Counted from the first letter of the stretch, positions 24,048 to 32,355 are shown. The stretch is DNA of 48,492 nucleotides from Candidatus Merdivicinus faecavium (GCA_018716285.1 DVKD01000037.1:1-48492), one strand, 5' to 3'. The notes: generated by a model from the letters alone, not told the origin. Translations and numbers: made by a program.

Positions 24048-25025
24048 ATGATTCGGATCGCTTTATTGAGCAAATGGCACGTTCATGCGGAAGGCTACGC
24101 CAAGCAGTTCGCCGCAATCCCTGACGTTTCGATCACTGTCGTTTGGGATGAGGATCCTGCCCGCGGGAAAGCCTGGGCGGACGAGCTCGGCTGTGACTAT
24201 GAGCCTTGTCTGGAAAAGGCGCTTGCACGGGAAGATGTCGACGCCGTTTCCGTCTGCACCGCGACCGGGATGCACAAGGACGTCATCATCGCCGCCGCCA
24301 AGGCCGGCAAGGCTGTTTTTACTGAAAAGGTATTAAGCTTTACAGCGGGAGAGGCCCGGGAAATTGCCGATGTTATCCACGAAACCGGCGTACCCTTCCT
24401 CATTTCTCTCCGCCGCCGGACCGAGGCGCGGATCAATTACGTCAAGAAGCTGCTGGATGAGGGCGCGATCGGAACCGTCACCCACCTCCGCGTCCGCGAC
24501 GCGCATGACGGCGCTTCCTCCGGCTGGCTGCCCGACACCTTCTTCGATATCAAGCAGTGCGGCGGCGGCGCAATGATGGACCTCGGCGCCCATCCGATGT
24601 ATCTCTGCCTCTACCTTCTCGGGGAGCCGAAGAAAGTCTCCTCAACCTTCACCGAAATGACCGGAAAGGGCGCAGACGACAACTGCATCACCGTCCTGGA
24701 GTATGAAAACGGCGCAATTGCGACCTCTGAAACGGCCTTCGTCTCCAAGAGCTGCCCCTTCTCGATTGAGGTCAATGGCACGGGCGGCAGCATCTTCCTG
24801 AGCGACCTGTTCGGCAATGAGATCTTCCTCAATACCGGGGACGGCCTGCGCAGAATTGCCCCTGAAGAAGTCGGCCCGGAGCTTCCCCAGCCTGTGCCGC
24901 TTTTTGCGGAATGCCTGCGGGATGGCAAGGAAATGCCCTTTACAGTCGAAGACGCCGTTGCGCTCAGCCGGTTGATGGAGGCCGCTTACAAATCCGCAGA
25001 GATTGGCGCGCCGGTTCTTTACTAA
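24048..25025 (+). CDS. Gfo/Idh/MocA family oxidoreductase
   Basis: A 325-residue NAD(P)-dependent sugar or inositol dehydrogenase-like protein. The N-terminal Rossmann half runs from MIRIALLSKWHVHAEGYAKQ through VDAVSVCTATGMHKDVIIAA, and VFTEKVLSFTAGEA corresponds to the conserved EKP motif with Pro replaced by Val. The C-terminal half contains GGGAMMDLGAHPMYLCLYLL, the usual G-D-G-H catalytic region. ATG 24048 has GGAGG eight bases upstream; an in-frame ATG at 24033 lies before that site and is unlikely. The first glycine-rich loop is atypical (LLSKWHVHAEG instead of GxGxxG). Substrate unknown; it stands alone. Confidence 0.82.
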   Translation: MIRIALLSKWHVHAEGYAKQFAAIPDVSITVVWDEDPARGKAWADELGCDYEPCLEKALAREDVDAVSVCTATGMHKDVIIAAAKAGKAVFTEKVLSFTAGEAREIADVIHETGVPFLISLRRRTEARINYVKKLLDEGAIGTVTHLRVRDAHDGASSGWLPDTFFDIKQCGGGAMMDLGAHPMYLCLYLLGEPKKVSSTFTEMTGKGADDNCITVLEYENGAIATSETAFVSKSCPFSIEVNGTGGSIFLSDLFGNEIFLNTGDGLRRIAPEEVGPELPQPVPLFAECLRDGKEMPFTVEDAVALSRLMEAAYKSAEIGAPVLY

Positions 25026-25043
25026 TTCAAACATTACAGAGCC

Positions 25044-25454
25044 TTATTGCAAGCGCTGGAGGAAGCAATCCGCTTCTTTCAGTGCTTCCTTTACCTGCCG
25101 ATGCTTGATTTTGGCATAGGCCTGATCAAATGGCAGCAGTTCAGCGCCCGATAGCTCCTCACGGTTATAGCGGATTTCCTGCTGCGCGTCAAATTCTCCC
25201 AGAAAGACGGTGGTATATTTGATGCCGCCGCTCAGCGACAGGTACTCCGTTTGCATGCAGAACTCTTCCACAAGGCGCGGGCAGATTCCCGTTTCTTCCA
25301 TGACTTCCCGCAGGGCAGCTGTACGGGCATCTTCTCCTGGCTCTACATGCCCCTTCGGAAGGCCGAAATGCCCGTCCAATTCTGCGACGATCACATAATG
25401 GAGGATGCCCCCGATTCTGGTGAACAGGATAGCGCCGCTGCAATATTCTTCCAT
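25044..25454 (-). CDS. Nudix hydrolase, bis(5'-nucleosyl)-tetraphosphatase-like
   Basis: A 136-residue protein of the Ap4A hydrolase-like Nudix group. It starts MEEYCSGAILFTRIGGILHY, then GHFGLPKGHVEPGEDARTAA and LREVMEETGI complete the Nudix box. The LPKGHVE wording and short length are typical of diadenosine tetraphosphate pyrophosphatases. ATG 25454 has GGGAGG nine bases upstream. It lies downstream of the flotillin gene, separated by a terminator, and no promoter of its own is evident, so it may depend on read-through. It converges with the oxidoreductase gene with only 18 bases between the stops. Confidence 0.85.
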   Translation of the reverse strand: MEEYCSGAILFTRIGGILHYVIVAELDGHFGLPKGHVEPGEDARTAALREVMEETGICPRLVEEFCMQTEYLSLSGGIKYTTVFLGEFDAQQEIRYNREELSGAELLPFDQAYAKIKHRQVKEALKEADCFLQRLQ

Positions 25455-25472
25455 ATGGTCATTCCTCCCTGC

Positions 25473-25505
25473 AAAAAAGCCGCATGCTTAGAAAACGCAT
25501 GCGGC
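25473..25505 (-). terminator. terminator after the flotillin gene
   Basis: GCCGCATGC (25479-25487) and GCATGCGGC (25497-25505) pair perfectly; on the minus strand the stem is followed by TTTTTT (25473-25478). It ends the flotillin transcript 20 bases after its stop codon. Confidence 0.88.
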
Positions 25506-25525
25506 TCCTTTCGTATGTATGCGGT

Positions 25526-26944
25526 TTATGCTTCAGGGGCCGGCGGGTTCGGGCGGTTGGGGTCGGATTTGTCGACAAAGTTGCGCATCATCTGGGCAAG
25601 GTCGATGCCGGTCAGGTCGTTCAGGACCTCAAAGCCGTTCATCGCGATGTCGGAAACCGTTTTGGCAACCTTGGAAGCGCCGTCCTTGCCGCCGTTGTCG
25701 ATGACGGTGATCTTGTCGATCTGCTCCATAGGCTTGGAGACTGCGCCCATGATCTCAGGCAGCTTTTCGACGACCATTTCGACCACAGCCGCCTCACCGT
25801 ACTTCTTCATCGCCTCAGCCAGGCGGTCCTTGGCTTCTGCGTCGGCAATACCCTTGGCGCGGATCGCATCCGCTTCAGCGGCGCCCTTGGCCTTGATGGC
25901 GTCGGCTTCCGCCTGCGCTTCAAACCGGCGTGCTTCCGCTCTCGCCTGCGCTTCGACCTTGATCGCCTCAGCGCGGGCTTCCGCCTCCTTGATCGCCTTG
26001 ATCTTGTTGGCCTCCGCCTCGACCTCGGTGCGGTATTTTTCGGCGTCGGCGGGCTTTTTCACGCTGGCGACAAGCCGTTCTTCGACGACATGCGCTTCTT
26101 TCTGCGCGAGCTCGGCCTGACGGTCGGCGACCTGCTTGTTGTTTTCAATTTCCTGCAGCTTGTAGGCGACGTCGGCGTCGGCTTTTGCCTTATCCTGCTC
26201 CGCGCGGTACTGTTCGGTGCGGATGGTCTTGTCGCGCTGGCTCTCGGCGATCTCAGCCTGAGCGCTCAGTTTGGCTTTTTCACCCTCGCGGATGGCTTCG
26301 GCCGTCTTGACCTCCGTGTCCCGCTTGCGCTCGGCCGAAGCGATATCGGCGTCGGCTTTGGACTGCGCGATCTGCGGGATGGCGCGGTTTTCCAGGTAGC
26401 CGCCCTGGGTTGCGATCCGCAGGACCGTGTAGGACATCAGCCGCAGGCCCATCGCTTTGAGCTCATTTGTGATGCTGTCCTCAATCGAGGTTTCGAAGGC
26501 GACGCGGTCTTCGTTGATCTGCTCGACGGTCAAAGTGGAGACGATCCCTCTCAGCTTACCTTCCAGGATCTGTTCCACCACCGTGCGGATGTTTTGCGTT
26601 GTCCGTTCGGTGTTCCCGTTGCAGAACTGCTCGACGGCGAGCAGGACCATTGCGGGGTCGTTGTCAACTTTGACGACCGCGGTACCGGCGATATCCACGA
26701 AAATTCCCTGCTTGGAGGGGGCTTCGGTGATATCGGTGGTCATGGAAACCGACTCAAGCGAGATCAGGCAGCTTGTTTCCAGAAACGGCACCTGTATGCC
26801 GCCCTTGCCGACCAGGACACGCTTTTTCAGGCCGGTGATGACCATTGCCTTATCCGCCGGAACCCGCTTCCAGCAGATGAGCAGGAGCAGGACGACGACG
26901 ATAATGGCCGCGACGATCATGAAGAATGTGAATGGCGATGGCAT
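25526..26944 (-). CDS. floT: flotillin-like membrane scaffold protein
   Basis: A 472-residue flotillin. Residues about 7-25 form a hydrophobic N-terminal membrane segment (FFMIVAAIIVVVLLLLICW). An SPFH/band-7 domain follows (about 30-200, with VPADKAMVITG, GGIQVPFLE and GTAVVKVDNDPAMV). Next comes a long Ala/Glu/Lys-rich coiled coil (about 200-400) with repeated AEA/KAEA patterns, and a tail ending PNRPNPPAPEA. Flotillins organise membrane microdomains and bind fluid lipids. No nfeD-type partner gene is adjacent, unlike many bacterial flotillin operons. ATG 26944 has GAGGAGG upstream. The symbol is by homology only. Confidence 0.88.
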   Translation of the reverse strand: MPSPFTFFMIVAAIIVVVLLLLICWKRVPADKAMVITGLKKRVLVGKGGIQVPFLETSCLISLESVSMTTDITEAPSKQGIFVDIAGTAVVKVDNDPAMVLLAVEQFCNGNTERTTQNIRTVVEQILEGKLRGIVSTLTVEQINEDRVAFETSIEDSITNELKAMGLRLMSYTVLRIATQGGYLENRAIPQIAQSKADADIASAERKRDTEVKTAEAIREGEKAKLSAQAEIAESQRDKTIRTEQYRAEQDKAKADADVAYKLQEIENNKQVADRQAELAQKEAHVVEERLVASVKKPADAEKYRTEVEAEANKIKAIKEAEARAEAIKVEAQARAEARRFEAQAEADAIKAKGAAEADAIRAKGIADAEAKDRLAEAMKKYGEAAVVEMVVEKLPEIMGAVSKPMEQIDKITVIDNGGKDGASKVAKTVSDIAMNGFEVLNDLTGIDLAQMMRNFVDKSDPNRPNPPAPEA

Positions 26945-26967
26945 AACATTACCTCCTCATATGTTTT

Positions 26968-26981
26968 TGTTCAATTGAACA
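26968..26981. promoter_or_regulatory. 14-bp palindrome downstream of the flotillin promoter
   Basis: TGTTCAATTGAACA is a perfect palindrome located 6-19 bases past the -10 box of the flotillin promoter. A repressor bound here would block transcription, so it is a candidate operator; the regulator is unknown. Confidence 0.5.
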
Positions 26982-26986
26982 CCTTT

Positions 26987-27014
26987 AGTATAACACAACG
27001 GCGGATTTTGTCAA
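26987..27014 (-). promoter_or_regulatory. sigma-A promoter for the flotillin gene
   Basis: TTGACA (27009-27014), 16 bases, TATACT (26987-26992) on the minus strand. Confidence 0.8.
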
Positions 27015-27076
27015 TTCCTGTCAGCTGAAATGTCGCTTTTGCCAATCCAAACCATCCTTTTGCACCGCGAAAGCCG

Positions 27077-27105
27077 TTTACAAGCCGCCCGGATTGTGAT
27101 AAAAT
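27077..27105 (+). promoter_or_regulatory. sigma-A promoter for cinA
   Basis: TTTACA (27077-27082), 17 bases, TAAAAT (27100-27105). An ATG at 27104 falls within the -10 box, which excludes it as the cinA start. Confidence 0.75.
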
Positions 27106-27139
27106 GGAGACAGATTTCAACGGAAAGGCAGAGATTTTC

Positions 27140-28399
27140 ATGGAACAGGATACGCGCTGTGCGGAAATTTTATGTATCGGCACCGAGCTGCTGATGGGCA
27201 ATGTTGTCAACACCAACGCCGCCTATATCGCGAAGGAGCTGGCCGGGCTGGGAATCAACCTTTACCACCAGTCGGTTGTCGGGGACAACCCCGCCCGGCT
27301 GAAGGAGAGCCTCTCCCTCGCCTTTTCGCGGGCGGACATTGTCATCACGACCGGCGGCCTCGGGCCGACCTACGACGACCTGAGCAAGGAGACCATCGCC
27401 GCCTATTTCGGGCGGAAGCTCGTCCTGCACGAGCCCTCCTATCAGAGAATGTGCGCATATTTCGCGAGTATCGGCCGGGAAATGACCGAAAATAACAAAA
27501 AACAGGCGTACATGCCGGAAGGGTGCACCGTCTTTGATAACCCAAACGGCACCGCGCCCGGCTGCTGCATCGAGCAGGACGGCAAGACCGTCATGATGCT
27601 CCCCGGGCCGCCCCGCGAGATGAAGCCGATGTTCGATCACTGGTGCGTCCCCATCCTGCGGCGCGGCAGCCACACCAAGCTGGTCTCCAAAAACCTGCAT
27701 TTCTTTGGGATCGGAGAATCCACATTGGAGAATAAGCTGCACGACCTGATGGAGTCCTCCCTCAACCCTACCGTCGCGCCCTATGCCAAGACGGGCGAGG
27801 TCATGCTGCGGGTGACGGCGAGCGTGACCGACGAATCAGAGGCCGAGGCGCTGATGGCGCCGGTCCTCGCGCAGATCAGCGAGGCGGCCGGTGAATTCCT
27901 CTATGGCGTTGATGTCGGCGACCTGCAGACAGCCGCTGTCCATCTCCTGAAGGAAAAGGGCCTGCATGTTGCTACGGCAGAAAGCTGCACGGGGGGGCTT
28001 GTCTCCAAGCGGCTGACCGAGGTGAGCGGTTCCTCCGAAGTCTTCGAGTGCGGAATCTGCTGCTACTCCAACCGCATCAAGGCGGAACTGCTCGGTGTAA
28101 AGGAAAACACCTTGCGTACCTTCGGCGCCGTTTCCCGGGAGGCTGCGGCGGAAATGGCAGCGGGGGTCCGGCGTCTTTCCGGGGCGGACATCGGGATTTC
28201 TGTGACCGGGAACGCGGGGCCGTCTGCCTCTGAGGGCAAGCCGGTCGGACTCGTCTACATCGGTGTGGACAGTCTCCCCTACCGCGAGGTGATCGAGCTG
28301 CATATCCGGCGCACTGACGAGGATGCGCGGGAGTATATCCGCTGGCTCGCCTCCTCCAATGCTCTCGACCAGATTCTAAAAGCCGCAAAAAAATTTTGA
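27140..28399 (+). CDS. cinA: competence/damage-inducible protein CinA
   Basis: A 419-residue two-domain protein. The N-terminal MoCF-like domain (AEILCIGTELLMGNVVNTNA, ITTGGLGPTYDDLSKETIAA, MLPGPPREMKPMF) is linked to ADP-ribose pyrophosphatase activity. The C-terminal domain (ATAESCTGGLVSKRLTEVSG, CCYSNRIKAELLGV, SVTGNAGPSASEGKPVGLVY) is the nicotinamide-nucleotide amidohydrolase that recycles NMN to nicotinate mononucleotide. The usual TGIAGP motif reads TGNAGP here. ATG 27140 was chosen because the upstream ATG lies in the promoter; its ribosome site (GGAAAGG) is rather distant. Single gene, followed by the T-box unit. Confidence 0.93.
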   Translation: MEQDTRCAEILCIGTELLMGNVVNTNAAYIAKELAGLGINLYHQSVVGDNPARLKESLSLAFSRADIVITTGGLGPTYDDLSKETIAAYFGRKLVLHEPSYQRMCAYFASIGREMTENNKKQAYMPEGCTVFDNPNGTAPGCCIEQDGKTVMMLPGPPREMKPMFDHWCVPILRRGSHTKLVSKNLHFFGIGESTLENKLHDLMESSLNPTVAPYAKTGEVMLRVTASVTDESEAEALMAPVLAQISEAAGEFLYGVDVGDLQTAAVHLLKEKGLHVATAESCTGGLVSKRLTEVSGSSEVFECGICCYSNRIKAELLGVKENTLRTFGAVSREAAAEMAAGVRRLSGADIGISVTGNAGPSASEGKPVGLVYIGVDSLPYREVIELHIRRTDEDAREYIRWLASSNALDQILKAAKKF

Positions 28400-28407
28400 A
28401 AAAACCC

Positions 28408-28436
28408 TTGACAAACGAATTCTGGTTCGCTATAAT
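28408..28436 (+). promoter_or_regulatory. sigma-A promoter of the T-box/trpB2 unit
   Basis: TTGACA (28408-28413), 17 bases, TATAAT (28431-28436): a full consensus. It begins only nine bases after the cinA stop. Confidence 0.9.
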
Positions 28437-28442
28437 AAAACC

Positions 28443-28722
28443 AATCCGAATAAAACCGATGACTGAGAAGAGTAGCAGAGGATTTCCCCCTCTCAGAGAG
28501 CTGCGGGTGGTGTGATCGCAGCAGGGCGGGGCTTTTGTGAATGGACTCAGGAGGGCAGGACGAAAGGCAGTTGCCGAGTAGCGCCTGACGGGATCTCCGC
28601 CCGTTATCAAGGGAGCATATATTTTCCGTATATGAGACAAGTGGGCGTTTTACGTCAATTTGGGTGGTACCGCAGAAGCTAAGGCTTTTGTCCCAAGCAG
28701 TGGGGCAAAAGCCTTTTTTGTT
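28443..28722 (+). promoter_or_regulatory. tryptophan T-box riboswitch
   Basis: A complete T-box leader. Stem I has AGTA (28471-28474), the AGAGAG bulge region near 28495 and the GGTGGTGTG distal part. The specifier loop reads TGAA-TGG-AC with the codon UGG at 28542-28544, so it senses uncharged tRNA-Trp. The T-box sequence TGGGTGGTACCGCA is at 28661-28674 and the terminator follows. When tRNA-Trp is uncharged, its CCA end stabilises the antiterminator and the downstream gene is expressed. Confidence 0.93.
28681..28722 (+). terminator. T-box regulated terminator
   Basis: AAGGCTTTTGTCCC (28681-28694) pairs with GGGGCAAAAGCCTT (28702-28715), including one G-U pair, and runs into TTTTTTG. It is the off-state terminator of the T-box. 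Confidence 0.9.
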
Positions 28723-28793
28723 TCCCCACTGCACGGCGCGTCTTCCCCTCTTTCTCTCAACAGCGGAGCCGCTATTGAAAGGAGCGTTTCAAA

Positions 28794-30173
28794 ATGAAAA
28801 ACATCCCCCACAGAATCTACCTCACCGAAGACCAGATGCCTAAGCAGTGGTACAACCTCCGCGCCGATATGAAGGAGCTCCCCGACCCCATGCTCAATCC
28901 CCAGACCTTAAAGCCCATCGCCGAGGAGGACCTTTACCCCATCTTCTGCCGGGAGCTCGCCCATCAGGAGCTGGACAACACGACCCGCTATATCGACATC
29001 CCGGAGGAGATCCAGGATTTTTACAAGATGTACCGCCCCTCTCCCCTGATCCGCGCCTATGAGCTGGAAAAGGCGCTCGGCACCCCCGCCCGCATCTATT
29101 ATAAATTTGAGGGCAACAACACCTCCGGCAGCCACAAGCTCAATTCCGCCGTCGCCCAGGTCTACTACGCCAAAAAGCAGGGCCTGACCAGCCTGACGAC
29201 CGAAACCGGCGCCGGACAGTGGGGCACCGCCCTCGCCGAGGCGTGCGCCTTCTTCGGCCTCGACCTGACGGTCTACATGGTCAAGGGGTCCTACGACCAG
29301 AAGCCCTTCCGCAAATCCATCATCCAGACCTTCGACGCAAACGTCATCGCCAGCCCGAGCGACACCACCGAAGCCGGCCGCCGCATCCTCGCGGAGAACC
29401 CCGGCACGACGGGCAGCCTCGGCTGCGCCATCTCGGAGGCGGTGGAAAAGGCGGTCACGACCCCGAACTGCCGCTATGTCCTGGGCTCAGTCCTCAACCA
29501 GGTGCTGCTCCACCAGTCCATCATCGGCGAGGAGACCATCAAGGCGATGGAGCTCATCGACGAATACCCCGACATCGTCATCGGCTGCGCCGGCGGCGGC
29601 TCCAATCTGGGCGGCCTCATCGGCCCGTTCATGAAGGATAAGCTGCAGGGCAAGGCGGACCCCCGCATCATCGCGGTCGAGCCCGCTTCCTGCCCCTCCC
29701 TCACCCGCGGCCGATACGCCTACGACTTCTGCGACACCGGCAAAATCACCCCGATGGCCCGGATGTACACCCTGGGCAGCGGCTTCATCCCCTCCCCCAA
29801 CCACGCGGGCGGTCTCCGCTACCACGGGATGTCGCCGATCCTCTCCAAGCTTTATCACGACGGGTATATGGAGGCTGTCTCGGTGGAGCAGACCAGAGTC
29901 TTCGAAGCGGCGACCTTTTTTGCCAAAAAGGAAACCATCCTCCCCGCCCCGGAATCGGCCCACGCCATCCGCGCGGCCATCGACGAAGCCCTGAAGTGCA
30001 AGGAAACCGGCGAGGCCAAGACCATCCTTTTCGGCCTGACCGGCACCGGCTACTTCGATATGACCGCGTACAGCTCCTACCATGAGGGGACGATGACCGA
30101 CTACATCCCGACCGACGCCGACCTCCAGCGCGGCTTTGACGCCCTGCCGGTGATCCCCGGCGTGCAGGAGTGA
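28794..30173 (+). CDS. TrpB2-type tryptophan synthase beta chain
   Basis: A 459-residue PLP enzyme of the TrpB2 class, which joins indole and serine to tryptophan without needing TrpA. It has the long N-terminal extension of that class (IYLTEDQMPKQWYNLRADMK), then RPSPLIRAYELEKALGTPAR, FEGNNTSGSHKLNSAVAQVY with the PLP lysine, ETGAGQWGTALAEACAFFGL, IGCAGGGSNLGG (phosphate loop), HAGGLRYHGMSPI and FGLTGTGYFDM. ATG 28794 has AAAGGAG ten bases upstream. It is alone behind a tRNA-Trp T-box, with no trpA or other trp genes, which suggests indole salvage when tryptophan is scarce. Confidence 0.93.
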   Translation: MKNIPHRIYLTEDQMPKQWYNLRADMKELPDPMLNPQTLKPIAEEDLYPIFCRELAHQELDNTTRYIDIPEEIQDFYKMYRPSPLIRAYELEKALGTPARIYYKFEGNNTSGSHKLNSAVAQVYYAKKQGLTSLTTETGAGQWGTALAEACAFFGLDLTVYMVKGSYDQKPFRKSIIQTFDANVIASPSDTTEAGRRILAENPGTTGSLGCAISEAVEKAVTTPNCRYVLGSVLNQVLLHQSIIGEETIKAMELIDEYPDIVIGCAGGGSNLGGLIGPFMKDKLQGKADPRIIAVEPASCPSLTRGRYAYDFCDTGKITPMARMYTLGSGFIPSPNHAGGLRYHGMSPILSKLYHDGYMEAVSVEQTRVFEAATFFAKKETILPAPESAHAIRAAIDEALKCKETGEAKTILFGLTGTGYFDMTAYSSYHEGTMTDYIPTDADLQRGFDALPVIPGVQE

Positions 30174-30176
30174 CGC

Positions 30177-30428
30177 TTACGCCTTGTTCAGCCAGATCTC
30201 GCCTGCGATATAGGCGAGCGCGCTATCCCGTTGCAGAGCCGGAGACCCTGCGCCGCCAAAAGCGGCGTGCAGACAGAGACAGAGTTTTCCGTTCCGGCGC
30301 ACGATGGTTCCGGTAATCTCGCCGGGTTCCATGTCATCCTCCTCGACCACATTTTCGATACAGCCCAGGATCTCGTCGCTGATCTCCAAAGACAGGTCCA
30401 TCTTTTCCCCGCTCAGTTCGTATTTCAT
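30177..30428 (-). CDS. small acidic hypothetical protein
   Basis: An 83-residue protein I do not recognise. It starts MKYELSGEKMDLSLEISDEI, is acidic in the middle (NVVEEDDMEPGE) and has no membrane segment or cysteine pattern suggesting a metal site. ATG 30428 has GGAGG eight bases upstream, which supports it as a gene. It converges with trpB2, the stop codons being three bases apart with no terminator visible between them. Its upstream side faces the small Cys-rich gene and uppP. Function unknown. Confidence 0.65.
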   Translation of the reverse strand: MKYELSGEKMDLSLEISDEILGCIENVVEEDDMEPGEITGTIVRRNGKLCLCLHAAFGGAGSPALQRDSALAYIAGEIWLNKA

Positions 30429-30502
30429 GATTTTTCCTCCGTTTTCTCATCAAAACACCTTGCCCCGGAAACCGGCTGCCGGCCGTACCGAGGCATTTTG
30501 TT

Positions 30503-30691
30503 TTATTTTACTTCTTTTTGGGTGAAATGCGGGCACCCCGGCTGGTCGGGATCGACCCGGGTCTTCTCCCCCACCCTGTAGCTCCGGCTGAAAAACGGGC
30601 CCTTGAGCCGGCAGAACCAGCACTCCCCGCGGCGGTAAACCGTTTCGCGGCGGTCCTCCCAGCAGTGCGCGCACTCCCGGCACACCGGCAT
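30503..30691 (-). CDS. small cysteine-rich protein (possible zinc ribbon)
   Basis: A 62-residue protein beginning MPVCRECAHCWEDRRETVYR, with CRECAHC, GECWFCRL and GCPHF groups that could bind zinc or an iron-sulphur centre. Its ATG shares a base with the uppP stop (TGATG), so it is probably translated by coupling to uppP; no separate ribosome site is evident. A different frame over the same stretch (30450-30683) is a less likely candidate because it has no family-like pattern. Function unknown; the link to uppP may only be positional. Confidence 0.55.
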   Translation of the reverse strand: MPVCRECAHCWEDRRETVYRRGECWFCRLKGPFFSRSYRVGEKTRVDPDQPGCPHFTQKEVK

Positions 30692-31533
30692 CAGGACACC
30701 CGCAGCATCTGCGGCAGGAAGAAGTAGAGCAGCACCAGCACGCCCAGCGCGATGCGGTACCAGCCGAACACCTTGAAATCGTGCTTTTTGATATACCCCA
30801 TCAGGAACTTGATGGCCAGCATCGACACAACGAAGGCAACCACCATCCCGACCAGCAGGATGACCAGCTCCGCCGGCTGAAAATCGAAACCGAATTTCAG
30901 CAGCTTGATAGCGCTGCCGCCAAACATGGCGGGGATCGCGAGGAAGAAGGTGAATTCCGCGGCCGTCGTGCGGGAAATGCCGATGAGCAGTGCGCCGACG
31001 ATGGTCGCGCCCGACCGCGAGGTGCCGGGGAAAACTGCGGCGATGAGCTGGAAGAAGCCGATCAGCAGAGCCGACGTGTAGGTGATCTCCGCGATGCTGT
31101 TGACCCGCGCGCGCTTCCCCTTGTTGCGGTTTTCGATCCAGATGAAGAGCACGCCGAAGAGGATGAGCATGACTGCGACGGTGACGGGGTTATAGAAAAG
31201 CGCGTTCAGCTCGTCGTCCCAGAGCACGCCGACCACCCCGGCCGGGATGGAGGCGACCAGGATCTTGAACCACATGGAAAACTTTTCCTTGTCGATCCAG
31301 TCCTTCTGCCCGATGCGGAAGGGAAAAAGCTTGTTCCAGTACAACACAACGACCGCCATGATTGCGCCGAGCTGGATGACGACCAAAAACATCTCCCAAA
31401 AGGATTCGCTGACATCCAGCTTGACAAACTGGTCGAGCAGGATCATGTGCCCGGTGCTGCTGATGGGCAGCCATTCGGTGATACCTTCCACAATGCCGTA
31501 GAGGATAGCCTTCAAAATTTCGATAAAATCCAA
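30691..31533 (-). CDS. uppP: undecaprenyl-diphosphate phosphatase
   Basis: A 280-residue integral membrane protein that dephosphorylates undecaprenyl pyrophosphate, recycling the lipid carrier for peptidoglycan and giving bacitracin tolerance. The two signature loops are present: EGITEWLPISSTGHMILLDQ near residues 16-35 and VFPGTSRSGATIVGALLIGI near 165-184. Several hydrophobic helices occupy the rest. The start is TTG 31533, with AGGGAG six bases upstream. A promoter lies at 31570-31599. A small Cys-rich gene is coupled to its 3' end. Confidence 0.95.
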   Translation of the reverse strand: MDFIEILKAILYGIVEGITEWLPISSTGHMILLDQFVKLDVSESFWEMFLVVIQLGAIMAVVVLYWNKLFPFRIGQKDWIDKEKFSMWFKILVASIPAGVVGVLWDDELNALFYNPVTVAVMLILFGVLFIWIENRNKGKRARVNSIAEITYTSALLIGFFQLIAAVFPGTSRSGATIVGALLIGISRTTAAEFTFFLAIPAMFGGSAIKLLKFGFDFQPAELVILLVGMVVAFVVSMLAIKFLMGYIKKHDFKVFGWYRIALGVLVLLYFFLPQMLRVS

Positions 31534-31569
31534 TGCGCTCCCTCGCTTCCGAAAAATTTATCCTTCAAG

Positions 31570-31599
31570 AGTATAGCACAAGTTTATGCGAACCGTCAA
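31570..31599 (-). promoter_or_regulatory. sigma-A promoter for uppP
   Basis: TTGACG (31594-31599), 18 bases, TATACT (31570-31575) with a TGC extension, on the minus strand, about 30 bases upstream of the start. Confidence 0.7.
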
Positions 31600-31685
31600 T
31601 CCGATCTGCGCATTTTATGAAAACTTTATCTTTTCACCGTTTTGCACGCTTCGGCATAAGATGGGGCAGAGATGGGGGGATATGC

Positions 31686-32312
31686 TTGCTAAACGATCTG
31701 CTTCTGGTTCTGGCGCTGGTAGCCGACGCCTTTATCGCCTGTTTTGCCTATGGGACCGAAAAAATCCGCATCCCGTGGAGCTCCGCCCTGCTGATCGGGG
31801 GGATTGGGACAGGCGTGCTGCTGCTCTCGATCCTGACGGCGGCCCCTTTCCAGCAGATTCTCCCCGCCGCGCTCTGTCAGTCCCTCGGGAACTGGCTCAT
31901 CTTCTGCATCGGGCTGCTCAGCCTCTTCCAAAACGCCCTCAAGACGCTCCTACGCAGAGAACGCGCGGCACGCAAACGGCTGCGCTTCCGGTGGGCGGGG
32001 ATCTCCTTCGCGGTGACCGTCTATCTTGACGAGACCAAGGCGGACGCCGACCGCTCCAAGACCCTTTCCCTGCAGGAGGCGGCGACCCTCGGGGCGGTCC
32101 TCTCTCTCGATTCCTTCGGGATCGGCTTTGGCAGCGGGTTTCTCGAGCATCACTTTCTCTTCCTGGCGGCCGCTTCCCTTCTTCTACACACCCTCTGCAT
32201 CCGGCTGGCCTACCGGCTCGGCGCGCGGGCGGCAAGCAGGCTCCCGGGGGCCTGCTCCCTCTGCGGCGGGCTTCTGCTGATGGCGCTCGCTGCAACGCGA
32301 ATGTGGAGATAG
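31686..32312 (+). CDS. ytaF: YtaF-like sporulation membrane protein (MntP/DUF204 fold)
   Basis: A 208-residue multi-helix membrane protein. It begins LLNDLLLVLALVADAFIACF, with the conserved Asp of the MntP-like repeat. The second half repeats the pattern as LGAVLSLDSFGIGFGSGFLE, typical of the YtaF branch associated with sporulating Firmicutes. The transported ion, if any, is unknown. TTG 31686 was chosen because GGGGGGAT lies six bases upstream and this gives the usual family length; the frame is open further upstream without a ribosome site. It is divergent from uppP. The assignment hints that the organism forms spores or descends from spore formers. Confidence 0.78.
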   Translation: MLNDLLLVLALVADAFIACFAYGTEKIRIPWSSALLIGGIGTGVLLLSILTAAPFQQILPAALCQSLGNWLIFCIGLLSLFQNALKTLLRRERAARKRLRFRWAGISFAVTVYLDETKADADRSKTLSLQEAATLGAVLSLDSFGIGFGSGFLEHHFLFLAAASLLLHTLCIRLAYRLGARAASRLPGACSLCGGLLLMALAATRMWR

Positions 32313-32314
32313 GA

Positions 32315-32342
32315 AAAGGGAGACAGTTTCCTGCCTCCCTTT
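32315..32342. terminator. bidirectional terminator
   Basis: AAAGGGAG and CTCCCTTT (32315-32322 and 32335-32342) pair, with an inner CAG/CTG step and a TTTC loop. It lies between the convergent ytaF and esterase genes. Confidence 0.7.
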
Positions 32343-32355
32343 GATTTCTGCGGCT

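Noticed and set aside
27104-27142. ATG 27104 as the cinA start
   Set aside because: It lies inside the -10 box of the promoter, so it cannot be in the mRNA.
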